Positions 36,562 through 46,034 of a stretch of DNA of 64,000 bases are shown here, one piece after another. This stretch comes from Stieleria sp. JC731 (GTDB taxonomy: Bacteria > Planctomycetota > Planctomycetia > Pirellulales > Pirellulaceae). Location of the stretch: NCBI RefSeq assembly GCF_020966635.1, contig NZ_JAJKFQ010000005.1, positions 1,390,481-1,454,480 on the forward strand, in the 5' to 3' direction. Numbering within the stretch: position 1 is the first letter of the stretch; every line of letters starts with the position of its first letter. The notes beneath the pieces are model-generated. The model saw nothing but the letters and a program-made list of their open reading frames with translations, was not told the origin of the DNA and ran no database searches. The position numbers and the translations under genes were made by a program.

Positions 36562-38286
36562 TTACTTTCGCCCCAGACATCGGATCAATTGATCCAGATC
36601 ACAAGGTTGCGGCGGATCGGTGTTGTTGCCTTCGGCCAATCGGTTGATCACGGTAAATAACTCGGCGCGTTCGGATTCCAGCTTTGTCAATTTCATTGTT
36701 GGCTCTCCGCCCCGTGCCAAGATTCTTGATTGGACTTCGATGACACGCGCCAAGTTGGACAAGTCTTCGCTCTGTCGTTTGGCTTCACTGCGTTTCATCA
36801 GCGACGCTAAGTAGGCAAAATACTCCCGGCGATGCGGATCAAGCAGGAAATCATCCAATGCCGCCAACGTGCTGACAGTCATTTCACGCACATCGACACG
36901 ATTCGGATTTTTGGTCGCGACGATGAGATCGTAGCTGCCCGATTCCAATTCCCCTTGCCCCGGTTTGGAATCGCCTTTGGTGAACGATTCGTGGATCGTC
37001 TCGGCGCTAGGGGCGTTAGTTGCGTTGTCACCGCGTGCATTCAATCGCCATAGCGAACCGTCGACCGGTTCAAATCGAAATTCGATGTCGTCCTCTGATT
37101 CTTCGACTTTGATCGTGATAGGTCGACGAATGATACGACAGGTGTCCAGCAGCGTTCCGGCAATCTTTTGCACCACATGTTTGTCATCGCCCTGTTCCGG
37201 CTTGGATTGAATCAACACGGGTACGGCCCGCGACTGGGGCCATCGCGCGTCGACAATGACGACCACTTCTTTCCCCGTTGATAAGGTCGCGTTTTCCAGC
37301 AGCCCCGGTCCGGTTGCGTCCAGGCGGATCGCACCGCTGGGTAATGCAAACTTGCTACCGTGTAAACGCAGCAGTGGGTCTTGAATGCCTTTTTGCAAAT
37401 CAAATCGCACCAACCACTGTTGTTTTAAATCCGTACCCGGCAACGGGAACGCAGCGCTGGTCTGGTCATCGACAGCCGTATCCAACAGCCGGGTGCTGAT
37501 GTTAGTCGGTTGATCTCTATCTTTGTATTGAAAATTCACCTCGGTTCCTGCCGGCCAATCAAACAATGAAGTGTTGACCAGACTGACCTGTAGTTGAACT
37601 GAGAATTTACCTTCGTTGTTGATCAAACGGTAGGAATGTGCCACGGCATCTCCGGGCAGCGGGTAGGACACTTCCAAGTCAGAGTCGGAATCAGCGACCA
37701 GCCTGCGAGCGATCAGTTTAGGCTGCATCGTCGCCGGAGTTCGGACGGGAGTGATGGTGTTCACATTGGTCAGGTTGTGAACCGAAACGGAATTCGTTTT
37801 GGAATTTCGCAACACCAAACGAGTTCGATCGACGGCCTCGATGTGCCCCGTTTCCTCACGATCGTCGGAACCCTTTAAGACAACCTCAATTCCCTCGAAT
37901 CGCGTTTGCAATGCGGCGGAAATGTCGGTTCGACTGTTGTTGATGACCACAGCGGGAACTTTTTGTGATGTTAATATCCATTCGTCCGCGGGGCCGACAT
38001 TGACAGTCCCGGAATTCAGCTCGGAAGAGTCAGTCGTCGGCAACGGAAAGCTTGTTCTATTTCCGTCCGTGTTTTTGCCTGGCGAAATTCGGTGGTGAAC
38101 CATGGCGGAGAACGATTCGCCGTTTATCAGTAACTCGATGCGAGTCTCTATCGACGCGGCTGGTTGTTTGACGAGCACGTCTTGTCCGACAACAGCGATC
38201 GGAGATAGCAAACAGGCCGCCCATGCAAAGGAGACAACCCAAAATCCGAGGCAGTTCTCGGCTTTGATATGTGAGGATCGATACAT
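36562..38286 (-). CDS. Exported beta-rich protein of unknown function (574 aa)
   Basis: I do not recognise the family. A signal peptide covers about the first 35 residues (GFWVVSFAWAACLLSPIAVV). The body is largely beta: LINGESFSAMVHHRISPG, ARRLVADSDSDLEVSYPLPG, SYRLINNEGKFSVQLQVSLV, and so on, with many Asn/Thr/Gly. The last ~90 residues are helical and charged (YLASLMKRSEAKRQSEDLSN). The next gene (1321 aa, also exported) lies only 2 bp upstream on the same strand, so the pair is surely one operon. A surface or periplasmic complex is plausible; nothing in the sequence shows activity. Confidence 0.75.
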   Translation of the reverse strand: MYRSSHIKAENCLGFWVVSFAWAACLLSPIAVVGQDVLVKQPAASIETRIELLINGESFSAMVHHRISPGKNTDGNRTSFPLPTTDSSELNSGTVNVGPADEWILTSQKVPAVVINNSRTDISAALQTRFEGIEVVLKGSDDREETGHIEAVDRTRLVLRNSKTNSVSVHNLTNVNTITPVRTPATMQPKLIARRLVADSDSDLEVSYPLPGDAVAHSYRLINNEGKFSVQLQVSLVNTSLFDWPAGTEVNFQYKDRDQPTNISTRLLDTAVDDQTSAAFPLPGTDLKQQWLVRFDLQKGIQDPLLRLHGSKFALPSGAIRLDATGPGLLENATLSTGKEVVVIVDARWPQSRAVPVLIQSKPEQGDDKHVVQKIAGTLLDTCRIIRRPITIKVEESEDDIEFRFEPVDGSLWRLNARGDNATNAPSAETIHESFTKGDSKPGQGELESGSYDLIVATKNPNRVDVREMTVSTLAALDDFLLDPHRREYFAYLASLMKRSEAKRQSEDLSNLARVIEVQSRILARGGEPTMKLTKLESERAELFTVINRLAEGNNTDPPQPCDLDQLIRCLGRK

Positions 38287-38288
38287 TG

Positions 38289-41200
38289 CTATTTCCAGGT
38301 GAGTCCGATGTCGATGGGAAGCGCTGTCGTGATTGGATGGGATGTCGCACCGGCAGTCAGATTGCCGCTGACTAGAATCATCATCCGGGGTGGACGCGCG
38401 GTTACATTCGCTTTTGCAAAGGCCAGCACCAATGCATCCAATTGTGCTTTCAGGGTGCCGAAGCCTGCAGCACTTAACATTCGGTTGGATGATGCGTCAA
38501 AGGTAACGTCCAGTTCAACCGCAGAAGACACCGTCGGCGGTGTGGTAGCCGAAGCGGTTAATGCCGTCAGCTTCAGTTTCCCGGTAGCGCTGCGGACCGA
38601 AGTCGGCACTCGCACCCCAAGCGACAACAAAGTGTCGTCCATTGCAATGGTTGGATCCCCGGTCGAGGGCACGGTAATCGTTGCCTCGCCAGCGACGAAT
38701 TCAGGATCGAAACTGATCGCAGTTGTAGCCGACGGATCGGGACGGCGAATCTGGGGAATCAGTAGGTGACTGGAGACACCGTACGGTGTTGCGATATGAA
38801 CGTCGACACTGTCGGGATTGCTGGTAGGTTGTCCCAGCGTTTGCGTATTCGGCGGAATCACCACTTCCATGATTTCCCTGCTTAGCAATCGGTACTCCGC
38901 CGCCCGCCCGCCGACGATCACCCGGGTCTCGTGAACACTGAATCCTTTGCCAACTAAGAACAATGTGGTCACACCGGTGGGATCGATCCCCGGTGCCCCA
39001 TACCATCCGATTAGGTCGGGTGACAAATCGCTGTTGCCCGTATGAAACATTTCAAACCCGCCGAGTGCGTTTTCGTGCGGAATTTGAACCGTGGTACTTT
39101 GCAATGGCAATCGTTTATCAAGCCTATCGATGACGTCATGCATTTGAGCGACATCGCCGGGGCGATAGCAGCCGCAATCTTTGGTGCACGATGCGAACTT
39201 CTGAATCGCTTGATGGGCCGAACTCAGTTTCATCGTGTCGTTCATCGTCAACTCCTTGTCCGCAGGGTTGGTCAGATGAAACCAGTTACCGCGGCTGGAT
39301 AGGGTCAGGTAGGGGACGAAGCTGGGCATCAGCACAACCGCTGTGCACTCGCGAATTCCTGGTTCCATCTGTCGCGAGCGAACCAGTGCATCGCGTCCGG
39401 GACCACCGAGCAGCGACTCGGCGAACGCCCCGATAGTCGACGGTGTCCCCGGGGTTTGGATGCGAGGGTAGAATCGCCAACCGAAGCTATCATCGCCGTG
39501 TCCGTAGGCAACCTGAGTCCGATTGATACCGATGGTTTGCAAATCGATTTCAAGGCGTCGCACGAATTGTCCCGCGGCCTGGGGACTTAATTCTCCGTTG
39601 GCGACACCGATCGCAGCAGCGAGCTGCAACTCGCGACGACTGCTGAATGAATCTGCCACGTTTTGTTCATTCGAAACCGGATCGAGTGCGAATACTTGAA
39701 TCGGCCAACGGCACTGGACGTAAGAGTTGAAGGCTTGGCAAGATTCAGGCGGCGGCGTCGGTCCCCAGAAACACATGCCGGTAACATCCCCGCAAAGGCA
39801 TCCCTTTTCCGATGCCAGTGTGTTCATGTCTTCGATCAATCGAGCGTTCAGCAGACTCGATTCGACCATCAGGCACCAACCCAAGGCGCCGATCGGATCG
39901 GTACGGAGACCGCGCGGCAATGTGTCCATGTATTGCTCACGGAAACAACGGACGCCGACCATATCGTTGCTGCGTATTGCCTCGGCCAGTCCTTCGCACG
40001 CGAATCGCCACATCTGTGTGTGTTCCCGACTGAGGAAATCGTAGGCCGCAGACAATTCATCATGCAGGACTCTTCGAACATCAATCAGCAATCGTTCCCG
40101 TCCCGTATTGGGATGAGAGCTTCGCAACGTATTGTCGATAGTCGACGCAATGACCAATAAGTTTTCGGCACCGTAGACTTCGGCAAATTGGCTAGGAGGA
40201 ATCGGCTGAATGCTTCGTCTGCCTCGCTGCGGTGCCGCGGGACCCGGCATCGTCGCTCGGAACAACGGCCGCTTCAGAGCAAAGCGGTCGACGCTGTCGG
40301 AGACTTCACCGCGATAGCTTGTTTGGAGGTCGGGCTGATAGTTGCTGTCGTTTTTACCGGCGGTCACTTGGCCGTTTGACTTGTCGATCTCGGCATTCCA
40401 TTGCTCCTTAGAGTTCTGTGAGGACGTTTGGCCCAAGTATGAATTCACGACTGAATTGCTAAGCTGCTGGGCTATCCCGCTCATGTTTGTCTGTGTCGAT
40501 TGCGACGCATTTCGAGACTTCGGAAGACTGGAAAAACGTTGATACAGAAGGTCCAACAACTCGAAATCCACCAGTATCGGCATGCGACTACGTGGCCCAA
40601 TGAATGACATCAGTGTCTGGGGTATTCCCGGTGAAGAAGCCGTACTGAATCGAGCAATGAAGCTGGCGCCAGTTGCAATTGGCTGCAGCGCCCGAAGGTT
40701 TTCTTGGCCTGCTCCCGATATTTGTTCGACAACCAGCTTTTGAGCCTCGATTAATCCTTGGTCCGCAAGAGCCTTGAGCACGGACACCAACTGAGGATCG
40801 ATCGTTGATGTATTAGCGAACACTTCGACCTTCCCCAGTGGCCATGCCAATCGATAGGGTAAGTCCCCTGGCTGGATCGGGTCATCAATCGATTGCTCAT
40901 AGACAACGACCTGGATGGTCACGTCGACAAAAGGCTTTTGCGTCTTCACGCCCCCGACTACATCAAACATTTGAATCTGCATGGGAACGACGGCGACTCT
41001 GTATTTAAACAGATCTTCCAGTTGCGGCGTCGTCGTGTCCAAGTCCAATTTGGCGGCAATATGAATGTGCTGCCCTCCGACTTGATAGGTGTCTTCTGAC
41101 AATGCGACGATCGTAGGGTCAGGAGTCGCAGGACGCTGATCATTGATCACCGTTACAGTGAAGATCTCATTGATGCGCTGTCGGAAGTACTCGCGATAGT

Positions 41201-42254
41201 CGTCGACGAAATCGAAATACGCGCGCTGCTGTTCAGTACGAAAGAGCTCGCCTTGAAGAACATCCAACCGTTGTTCCATGGCCGCAATCGTTGGAGCCGC
41301 AAGTCGCTGCCCCCTGACGATTGCTTTGAGATCCAATAGAGGGTCTTCGTCCAACGGTTTGTCAGGGTAACGCTCCAGAGTTCGCACCATGGGCAAAGCC
41401 AATTGATCCACCTGATCGTTGATGGCCAACTGACGAAATGTTTGCGGCAGCAAATCGTCACCCAACACGGGACGCAGGGTAAAACCAACTTCCGCGCCGT
41501 AGCCTTCGCGGGTACGTTTGCCAGGCAATAACGATACCGGGACCCTCATCAGGTTCATCGAATACCCGGGCGCATCGGCGGTATCGTCACCTTCATTGAT
41601 TCTGCGCAGTTCATTGAGGGCGTTCAGGTAACGGAACATCTGGTCATTGTGCACGACCGGTTCCAATGAGATTGACAGCGCCTCGCCGTCGTAATTTGAA
41701 AACTGCGTTGCGGTCGGTTGCGCAGGGTCGTTGCGATTGACGACGGATCCATCGGCCGGCGCATTGGCTACGCCGAACACATTGGTAATTGACTTGTCAC
41801 CTGAGAGTTCGGCATTGCCCAATGCGATCGCCATCGCCAATGCTGCTTGATCGGTGCGGCGAAGTGATGCTTGCAGGGTCGGTCTGAACGAAGAGAGTTG
41901 TTTGCGAAGTTCCAACTCCACATCTTGGCGATGCCGTGTCAGTCTCGCCTCGCCCCAGACGTCGGGATGCTTGGGTACGACCGACCCATAGATCTCCAGA
42001 TGGTGCTCCAACCAATCAATTTGGTCGGCCAATTCCTCGACGTCTTGATGCTCACAGCGATTGGGCGCTTGCTGCTCAATCGCTTTTTCCGTAACGCCTC
42101 TTCCTAGTCGTCGCAGTCCACGAAACAGACCCGAAAAAGGCTGGTCCGCCGCAGCAGGCAAGGCACAAACGATGATCATGACCAAAGCAATTGCCCGAGA
42201 AGATGCTTTGGATGATTGACGCATTAAGGGAATCCGTCCCATTCCAACTGTCAT
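38289..42254 (-). CDS. Very large exported protein with IPT/TIG-like domain (1321 aa)
   Basis: The longest frame begins MTVGMGRIP; the ATG at 42224 gives MRQSSKASSRAIALVMIIVC and an equally good signal peptide, so the start is uncertain. Residues ~40-900 are mostly helical/mixed and rich in Gln/Asp without recognisable motifs. A beta-sandwich segment near residue 1120 (TTLFLVGKGFSVHETRVIVG, GRAAEYRLLSREIMEVVIPP) resembles an IPT/TIG domain. The C-terminal ~120 residues are another beta domain. It is followed at once by the 574-aa gene. A cell-surface or matrix component is the likeliest guess; function not known. Confidence 0.75.
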   Translation of the reverse strand: MTVGMGRIPLMRQSSKASSRAIALVMIIVCALPAAADQPFSGLFRGLRRLGRGVTEKAIEQQAPNRCEHQDVEELADQIDWLEHHLEIYGSVVPKHPDVWGEARLTRHRQDVELELRKQLSSFRPTLQASLRRTDQAALAMAIALGNAELSGDKSITNVFGVANAPADGSVVNRNDPAQPTATQFSNYDGEALSISLEPVVHNDQMFRYLNALNELRRINEGDDTADAPGYSMNLMRVPVSLLPGKRTREGYGAEVGFTLRPVLGDDLLPQTFRQLAINDQVDQLALPMVRTLERYPDKPLDEDPLLDLKAIVRGQRLAAPTIAAMEQRLDVLQGELFRTEQQRAYFDFVDDYREYFRQRINEIFTVTVINDQRPATPDPTIVALSEDTYQVGGQHIHIAAKLDLDTTTPQLEDLFKYRVAVVPMQIQMFDVVGGVKTQKPFVDVTIQVVVYEQSIDDPIQPGDLPYRLAWPLGKVEVFANTSTIDPQLVSVLKALADQGLIEAQKLVVEQISGAGQENLRALQPIATGASFIARFSTASSPGIPQTLMSFIGPRSRMPILVDFELLDLLYQRFSSLPKSRNASQSTQTNMSGIAQQLSNSVVNSYLGQTSSQNSKEQWNAEIDKSNGQVTAGKNDSNYQPDLQTSYRGEVSDSVDRFALKRPLFRATMPGPAAPQRGRRSIQPIPPSQFAEVYGAENLLVIASTIDNTLRSSHPNTGRERLLIDVRRVLHDELSAAYDFLSREHTQMWRFACEGLAEAIRSNDMVGVRCFREQYMDTLPRGLRTDPIGALGWCLMVESSLLNARLIEDMNTLASEKGCLCGDVTGMCFWGPTPPPESCQAFNSYVQCRWPIQVFALDPVSNEQNVADSFSSRRELQLAAAIGVANGELSPQAAGQFVRRLEIDLQTIGINRTQVAYGHGDDSFGWRFYPRIQTPGTPSTIGAFAESLLGGPGRDALVRSRQMEPGIRECTAVVLMPSFVPYLTLSSRGNWFHLTNPADKELTMNDTMKLSSAHQAIQKFASCTKDCGCYRPGDVAQMHDVIDRLDKRLPLQSTTVQIPHENALGGFEMFHTGNSDLSPDLIGWYGAPGIDPTGVTTLFLVGKGFSVHETRVIVGGRAAEYRLLSREIMEVVIPPNTQTLGQPTSNPDSVDVHIATPYGVSSHLLIPQIRRPDPSATTAISFDPEFVAGEATITVPSTGDPTIAMDDTLLSLGVRVPTSVRSATGKLKLTALTASATTPPTVSSAVELDVTFDASSNRMLSAAGFGTLKAQLDALVLAFAKANVTARPPRMMILVSGNLTAGATSHPITTALPIDIGLTWK

Positions 42255-42482
42255 CGGAATCCTTCCTTGTGACGTACGATGAACATGAATTGGCTTCGCC
42301 GGTCTACCGGAATCTGTCAGGGTGGCTGTAAACCTCCCCGTCTAGTGCCGTCCTATCGGCAAAACCGGCAGACTACGATCCCCTCTGCGGGACGGAAAAC
42401 ACTAACCCAAGACGCTGGCGGTTCCTATTCCAACGGTTGCATCAAGTCTGCGGATTGGGCAAGAGAATTCTTCTCATCCCAT

Positions 42483-43100
42483 CAGCCGCAACGCGCCAGC
42501 GTGCGGTTCCTTCGGTGACCGCCGTGGCGAAACCTTTTCATCGACAACCCGCAACCGCGGCACGACGATCGACCGTACGCACAAGGAACTGACCGAGACC
42601 GACATCGCCAACACATATCACTCTTGGTGTGGTGAATGAACGTCGCTCGACTTTCCGAGTCGAAAACGCGCTCGACTCGAAGAGTCGATGAATACTGGCT
42701 ACCCGGCCGTTCCCGGCTTTTGCAAAGCTTGATGTTGGCAGACGACGGTATTCCGTTCGAGACCAAGTTCCATTAGCCGCAACGCGCCAGCGTGCGGTTC
42801 CTTCGGCAACTGCCATGGCGACACGTTGCTTATCGACGCCCGAATCCGACACCACGATGGTCAACCGCACGCACAAGGAACTGACCGCGACCGACATCGC
42901 CAATACGTATCACGCTTGGCGTGGTGAATTAACGTCGCTCGACTCTCCGAGTCGGAATCGCCCTCGACTCGGAGAGTCGAGGGACACTGGCTACCGGTCC
43001 GTTTCCGGCTTTTGCAAAAGCTAGACGCTGGCGGACGACGGTATTCCGTTGGAGACCAAGTCCTATCAGCCGCAACGCGCCAGCGTGCGGTTCCTTCCAT
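42483..43100. repeat. ~292-bp tandem repeat, two full copies plus a partial third
   Basis: Copies start near 42483, 42774 and 43067 with the same opening (AGCCGCAACGCGCCAGCGTG CGG...). They share the block ACAAGGAACTGACCG through GTGGTGAAT, AACGTCGCTCGACT, and the tail GACGACGGTATTCCGTT. Each copy contains a hairpin: in copy 2, CTCGACTCTCCGAGTCG (42938-42954) pairs perfectly with 42965-42981. The copy 1 hairpin differs at several positions but keeps most pairing. Confidence 0.85.
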
Positions 43101-43220
43101 GACCGACCAGATCGACGACGCGAAGATCGCACGCAGAAAGGCGTGTAGGAACTGCACGCTAACACGTCGCGGCCGATTGAGAATAGGACGCAGGAACCGC
43201 AGGCTGGCGCCAAGCGGCTG

Positions 43221-43380
43221 ATGGAGGATGAACGAAACGACGAACGCAGCGAAGTGCTCGATGACTTCTCTGAAGAGATTATCGATCTGATTCACCTGCT
43301 CAAAGCCGAGCGAGCTTCATTCGGTGATCTCGGCATCCGATTCGAACAACAAGCCACTTACGATATCAAAGCCGAGAAGA
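43221..43380 (+). pseudogene. Remnant of a type I restriction endonuclease R subunit (hsdR-like)
   Basis: The segment EEIIDLIHLLKAERASFGDL, GIRFEQQATYDI resembles the helical C-terminal region of HsdR proteins (pattern EELIxLAxExxxAxxxxxELGLSxxExAFYDxL). The similarity stops shortly after, and no helicase domain, HsdM or HsdS is nearby, so it is a fragment of a lost gene. The ATG and flanking frame are fortuitous. This is pattern-level recognition only. Confidence 0.4.
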
Positions 43381-43629
43381 AGGTTGGTGTTGTTCTCGTC
43401 CTTGCCGGCCATGGCTATCCCCGTCGACCGCGACGATGTTTACACCCATGCCGAGAACTGCAAGAAGCATCGCAGGGGAGCTCCACAGGCTTAACAGCCG
43501 ACCCAAGCGATAAGTCTGCGACAAAAGGATCGCCTGTCTCATCGCTATAAATATGGCGACAACCAAAGTCTCAAAGGTCAGCGTCCCACGTCCAGCAAAT
43601 CCTACTGGAGCATTGCAGAAACCCAACGA

Positions 43630-43663
43630 AAAAAGCCTCCAGCATAATACAGAAGGCTTTTAA
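43630..43663 (-). terminator. Intrinsic terminator of tRNA-Gln
   Basis: On the minus strand, AAAAGCCTTC pairs with (G)GAGGCTTTT, giving a stem with A-rich 5' and T-rich 3' sides directly 3' of the tRNA. Confidence 0.7.
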
Positions 43664-43664
43664 G

Positions 43665-43736
43665 CTACCCCGCTAGGACTTGAACCTAGAATGACTGAAC
43701 CAAAATCAGTAGTGTTGCCAATTACACCACGGGGTA
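43665..43736 (-). tRNA. tRNA-Gln (TTG anticodon)
   Basis: Read on the minus strand: acceptor TACCCCG pairs with CGGGGTA; D arm GTGTAATTGGCAAC; anticodon stem/loop ending CTGATTTTGGTTCAG with anticodon TTG; T arm with GGTTCAAGTCC. Discriminator G. The 3' CCA is not encoded. 72 nt in length. The WYL-regulator gene follows about 165 bp downstream on the same strand. Confidence 0.93.
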
Positions 43737-43901
43737 GTGCTGCTGGTTGAGCAGTCCGCGAAGTGTAGCAAATGCTTCGCGGTTGCCAAATAGGACTCGG
43801 TCACTTCTTGGCAGGTTCGGGAGAAATTTTTCCACTACCATTGTCCCGCCTGTTTGATTCGCACTCCCAACGCGAAAAATCCGAATGGCCGGACCCACAC
43901 C

Positions 43902-44960
43902 CTAGGTATTTGAATTGCCATAGGTTGTGGCCATCTGACGAACCGACTCCGCAATCGTCGTCCGAAACTCTTCCGGCCCGATGACTTCTGCGTCCGCTCC
44001 CAGCGAAAGTACACGCGGAAGAATCTCACGCGGATGCGATGCCGGTACGGTCAGCATTGTTGTGTCTTCGTCGATGTCTTCTAAGATCTGATCTGGGTGC
44101 CAAGGATCCTCGCGGACATAGGCAGCACTTCGTTTTCCAAGCTTGATCTGCACCATCGTGGGAGAGTCTCCCGAGAAGATGCCAATGCTGCTGCCCAGGT
44201 ACTTGGCAAGATCGATATCCGGATCCGGTTTAAAGTATTCGTCCAACAAGCGTGCTTGGCGGAATCGGTCGAGTTTCCAGTTGCGCAGGCGAGCGTTCTT
44301 TTCCAGGTCGCCGGCTTCTTGGTCGGTGCTTTGTCTGTCTTTTTCCCGCGGCGATGCGGCAACGATGTAGATGCTGCTTTGATAAACCGCCAAGCCATAC
44401 GGTTCGATTTTTCGCGTCGAGACCGGTTTGCCGATCGCTTGATACTCGATTTCAACCAAGCGATGCTCAAGGATCGCTCGGTTGATTGTCTTGAGCATGC
44501 CTTCTTGGCGTTCATACGATTTGTAAGGCGAGCCAAAGACATGCAGCGCAGCTCGGTACCGTGCGTAATGGTCGAAAACGCCATTGGGGACCGCTTCTTG
44601 AACTTTGTTCCAGAAGGTCTCGATCCCGCGCCAGTACTGGGTTCCCATCAGGGGATAAAGCAGCTCGCGGCCGATTGACAGGGCAATCAGTTCGGTCGAC
44701 GAAATCCCAATCTCGTGGACGTCTTTGGTGTTTTGTCCAAGCTTGAAAACACGTCCACGCTGAAGCGTTTCGGACTGGATGTCAAAGCCCGCCGCTTGCA
44801 GGGCCTCGATGTCGCGACGGACCGTTCGTTCGTGAAGTGTGGTCAGTCCAAGGTCGGCGACCAAGTCACCACGCAATTCATCGAGGGTGCGGCCAAACCG
44901 CGATAATTCTAGAAGTTGCAGGAGCTTGTGCTGTCGGATGAGCTGTTCGTTTCTTGCCAT
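43902..44960 (-). CDS. WYL-domain transcriptional regulator (HTH)
   Basis: An N-terminal winged helix-turn-helix (MARNEQLIRQHKLLQLLELS, with LHERTVRRDIEALQAAGFDI as the recognition part) is followed by the WYL domain (EYQAIGKPVSTRKIEPYGLA, VYQSSIYIVAASP), which senses ligands, often nucleic-acid-like. The C-terminal extension (PASHPREILPRVLSLGADAE) is the usual WCX domain. The start MARNEQ was chosen; a longer frame (to 45038) adds 26 unlikely residues. WYL regulators often control defence or DNA-damage genes. The target here is unknown; the region next door carries repeats and an hsdR remnant. Confidence 0.92.
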   Translation of the reverse strand: MARNEQLIRQHKLLQLLELSRFGRTLDELRGDLVADLGLTTLHERTVRRDIEALQAAGFDIQSETLQRGRVFKLGQNTKDVHEIGISSTELIALSIGRELLYPLMGTQYWRGIETFWNKVQEAVPNGVFDHYARYRAALHVFGSPYKSYERQEGMLKTINRAILEHRLVEIEYQAIGKPVSTRKIEPYGLAVYQSSIYIVAASPREKDRQSTDQEAGDLEKNARLRNWKLDRFRQARLLDEYFKPDPDIDLAKYLGSSIGIFSGDSPTMVQIKLGKRSAAYVREDPWHPDQILEDIDEDTTMLTVPASHPREILPRVLSLGADAEVIGPEEFRTTIAESVRQMATTYGNSNT

Positions 44961-45342
44961 CTGGAACTCGTTTTCCCCGAGTCGATTGCGAGAGTGGCCA
45001 GCTTTGGGCCGGCCGGTGTGATCCATCAAAGCGATCATTCTAGGCTGGTAAAGCAGTCTAGCAAACCGTCACCCGGTAGGTCCGGACGCTCGGGCAGCGT
45101 GTTTCTTTGAGCGGAAACAGCGAATTTAGATGCACGGCAGAGACTTCGGACGCCACGATTGGTGAAAGCGAGACACCTGGGGCAGCGACTTTTCGGTTCC
45201 TCCAATGAGGGGCGGTGGTCTCTTGGGGGAACCCCCGGGCGATCTTTGCGGGAACTTCGTCTATTGCAGGCTGTTCCCAAATTCTGATTTGTCGTTCATG
45301 ATGCTCATTGCAGAACATTTATTTCCCCTTTATCCACCGCCG
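44961..45342. other. Divergent promoter region of the WYL regulator and rsmG
   Basis: About 380 bp between divergent starts. The plus frame of rsmG stays open from 45205, but the added residues are not family-like. No operator was recognised. Confidence 0.4.
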
Positions 45343-46020
45343 ATGTCTATCGTTCCTGAATTCGCCGCCGCTCTCGCCAATCACAACATCGAGCTCGAAG
45401 AAGAGTTGGTGTTGCGATTGCAGGCCTATGCTACGGAGATGTGGGAATGGAACGAACAGCTGAACCTGACTCGCCATACGACCTGGGATCTATTTGTCGG
45501 GCGTGACCTTCGTGACTGCATCCAAGTCTCCAAGGTGATCATGCCTGGAGAAGAGGTTCTGGACCTGGGCAGCGGGAACGGGGTTCCGGGGATTCCCCTG
45601 GCAATCCTGCGACCGGACATCGAAGTTTCGCTAGCCGAATCGGTTGCCAAGCGAGCCAACGTGCTGGGCGAAATGGTTGCGGAGTTGGAGTTGCCAGTCC
45701 CAGTCTACGCCTCGCGTGGCGAAGAGTTGCTGGACGATTTTCGTTTCAGCACGCTGATGTGCCGAGCCGTCGGGAGTATTGCCAAGCTATGTCGTTGGGT
45801 GGAGCCCTATTGGACCAACATCGATCGGATGCTTTTGATCAAAGGCCCAAAGTGGATCGAAGAACGCAAAGAGGCTCGTCACCTAGGGTTGATGAACGAG
45901 TTGGAGTTGCGTCGAATCGTGGCTTACCCACTTGGCGATGACGCGGAGCAAAGTGAAGGAGCGATTTTGCAGATCTGGCCTCGTAACCGCAAGTTGCAGC
46001 ACAGCTTTCCAGAGCAGTGA
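45343..46020 (+). CDS. rsmG: 16S rRNA (guanine527-N7)-methyltransferase RsmG
   Basis: Methylates G527 of 16S rRNA in the 530 loop using SAM. The start MSIVPEF was chosen for length (225 aa, typical ~215) over a frame that starts 46 codons earlier. SAM motif I is VLDLGSGNGVPGIPLAI (about residues 72-88), preceded by the substrate-helix EWNEQLNLTRHTTWDLFVGR, typical of RsmG. The later VYASRGEELLDDFRF, LMCRAVGSIAKL, and LLIKGPKWIEERKEA match the family core. Usually linked to mnmG/parA; here it stands alone, followed by a repeat array. Confidence 0.95.
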   Translation: MSIVPEFAAALANHNIELEEELVLRLQAYATEMWEWNEQLNLTRHTTWDLFVGRDLRDCIQVSKVIMPGEEVLDLGSGNGVPGIPLAILRPDIEVSLAESVAKRANVLGEMVAELELPVPVYASRGEELLDDFRFSTLMCRAVGSIAKLCRWVEPYWTNIDRMLLIKGPKWIEERKEARHLGLMNELELRRIVAYPLGDDAEQSEGAILQIWPRNRKLQHSFPEQ

Positions 46021-46034
46021 TCGATTGCTGGTGG

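Larger units (their letters stand above)
42255..43664. other. Repeat-rich intergenic region before tRNA-Gln
   Basis: Holds a tandem array of a ~292-bp unit and a short hsdR-like remnant, then the tRNA-Gln terminator. Several minus-strand open frames here (e.g. 42482-42766, 42538-42903, 42861-43295) encode the same Arg/Ser-rich peptide in each repeat copy and are by-products of the repeat. Confidence 0.7.

Noticed and set aside
42482-43295. Several minus-strand frames encoding near-identical Arg/Ser-rich peptides
   Set aside because: They are the same repeat read in different copies, with frameshifts between copies; the repeat explains them better than coding.
43366-43626. 86-codon minus-strand frame with hydrophobic residues next to tRNA-Gln
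   Set aside because: Overlaps the hsdR-like remnant on the other strand and shows no family pattern.
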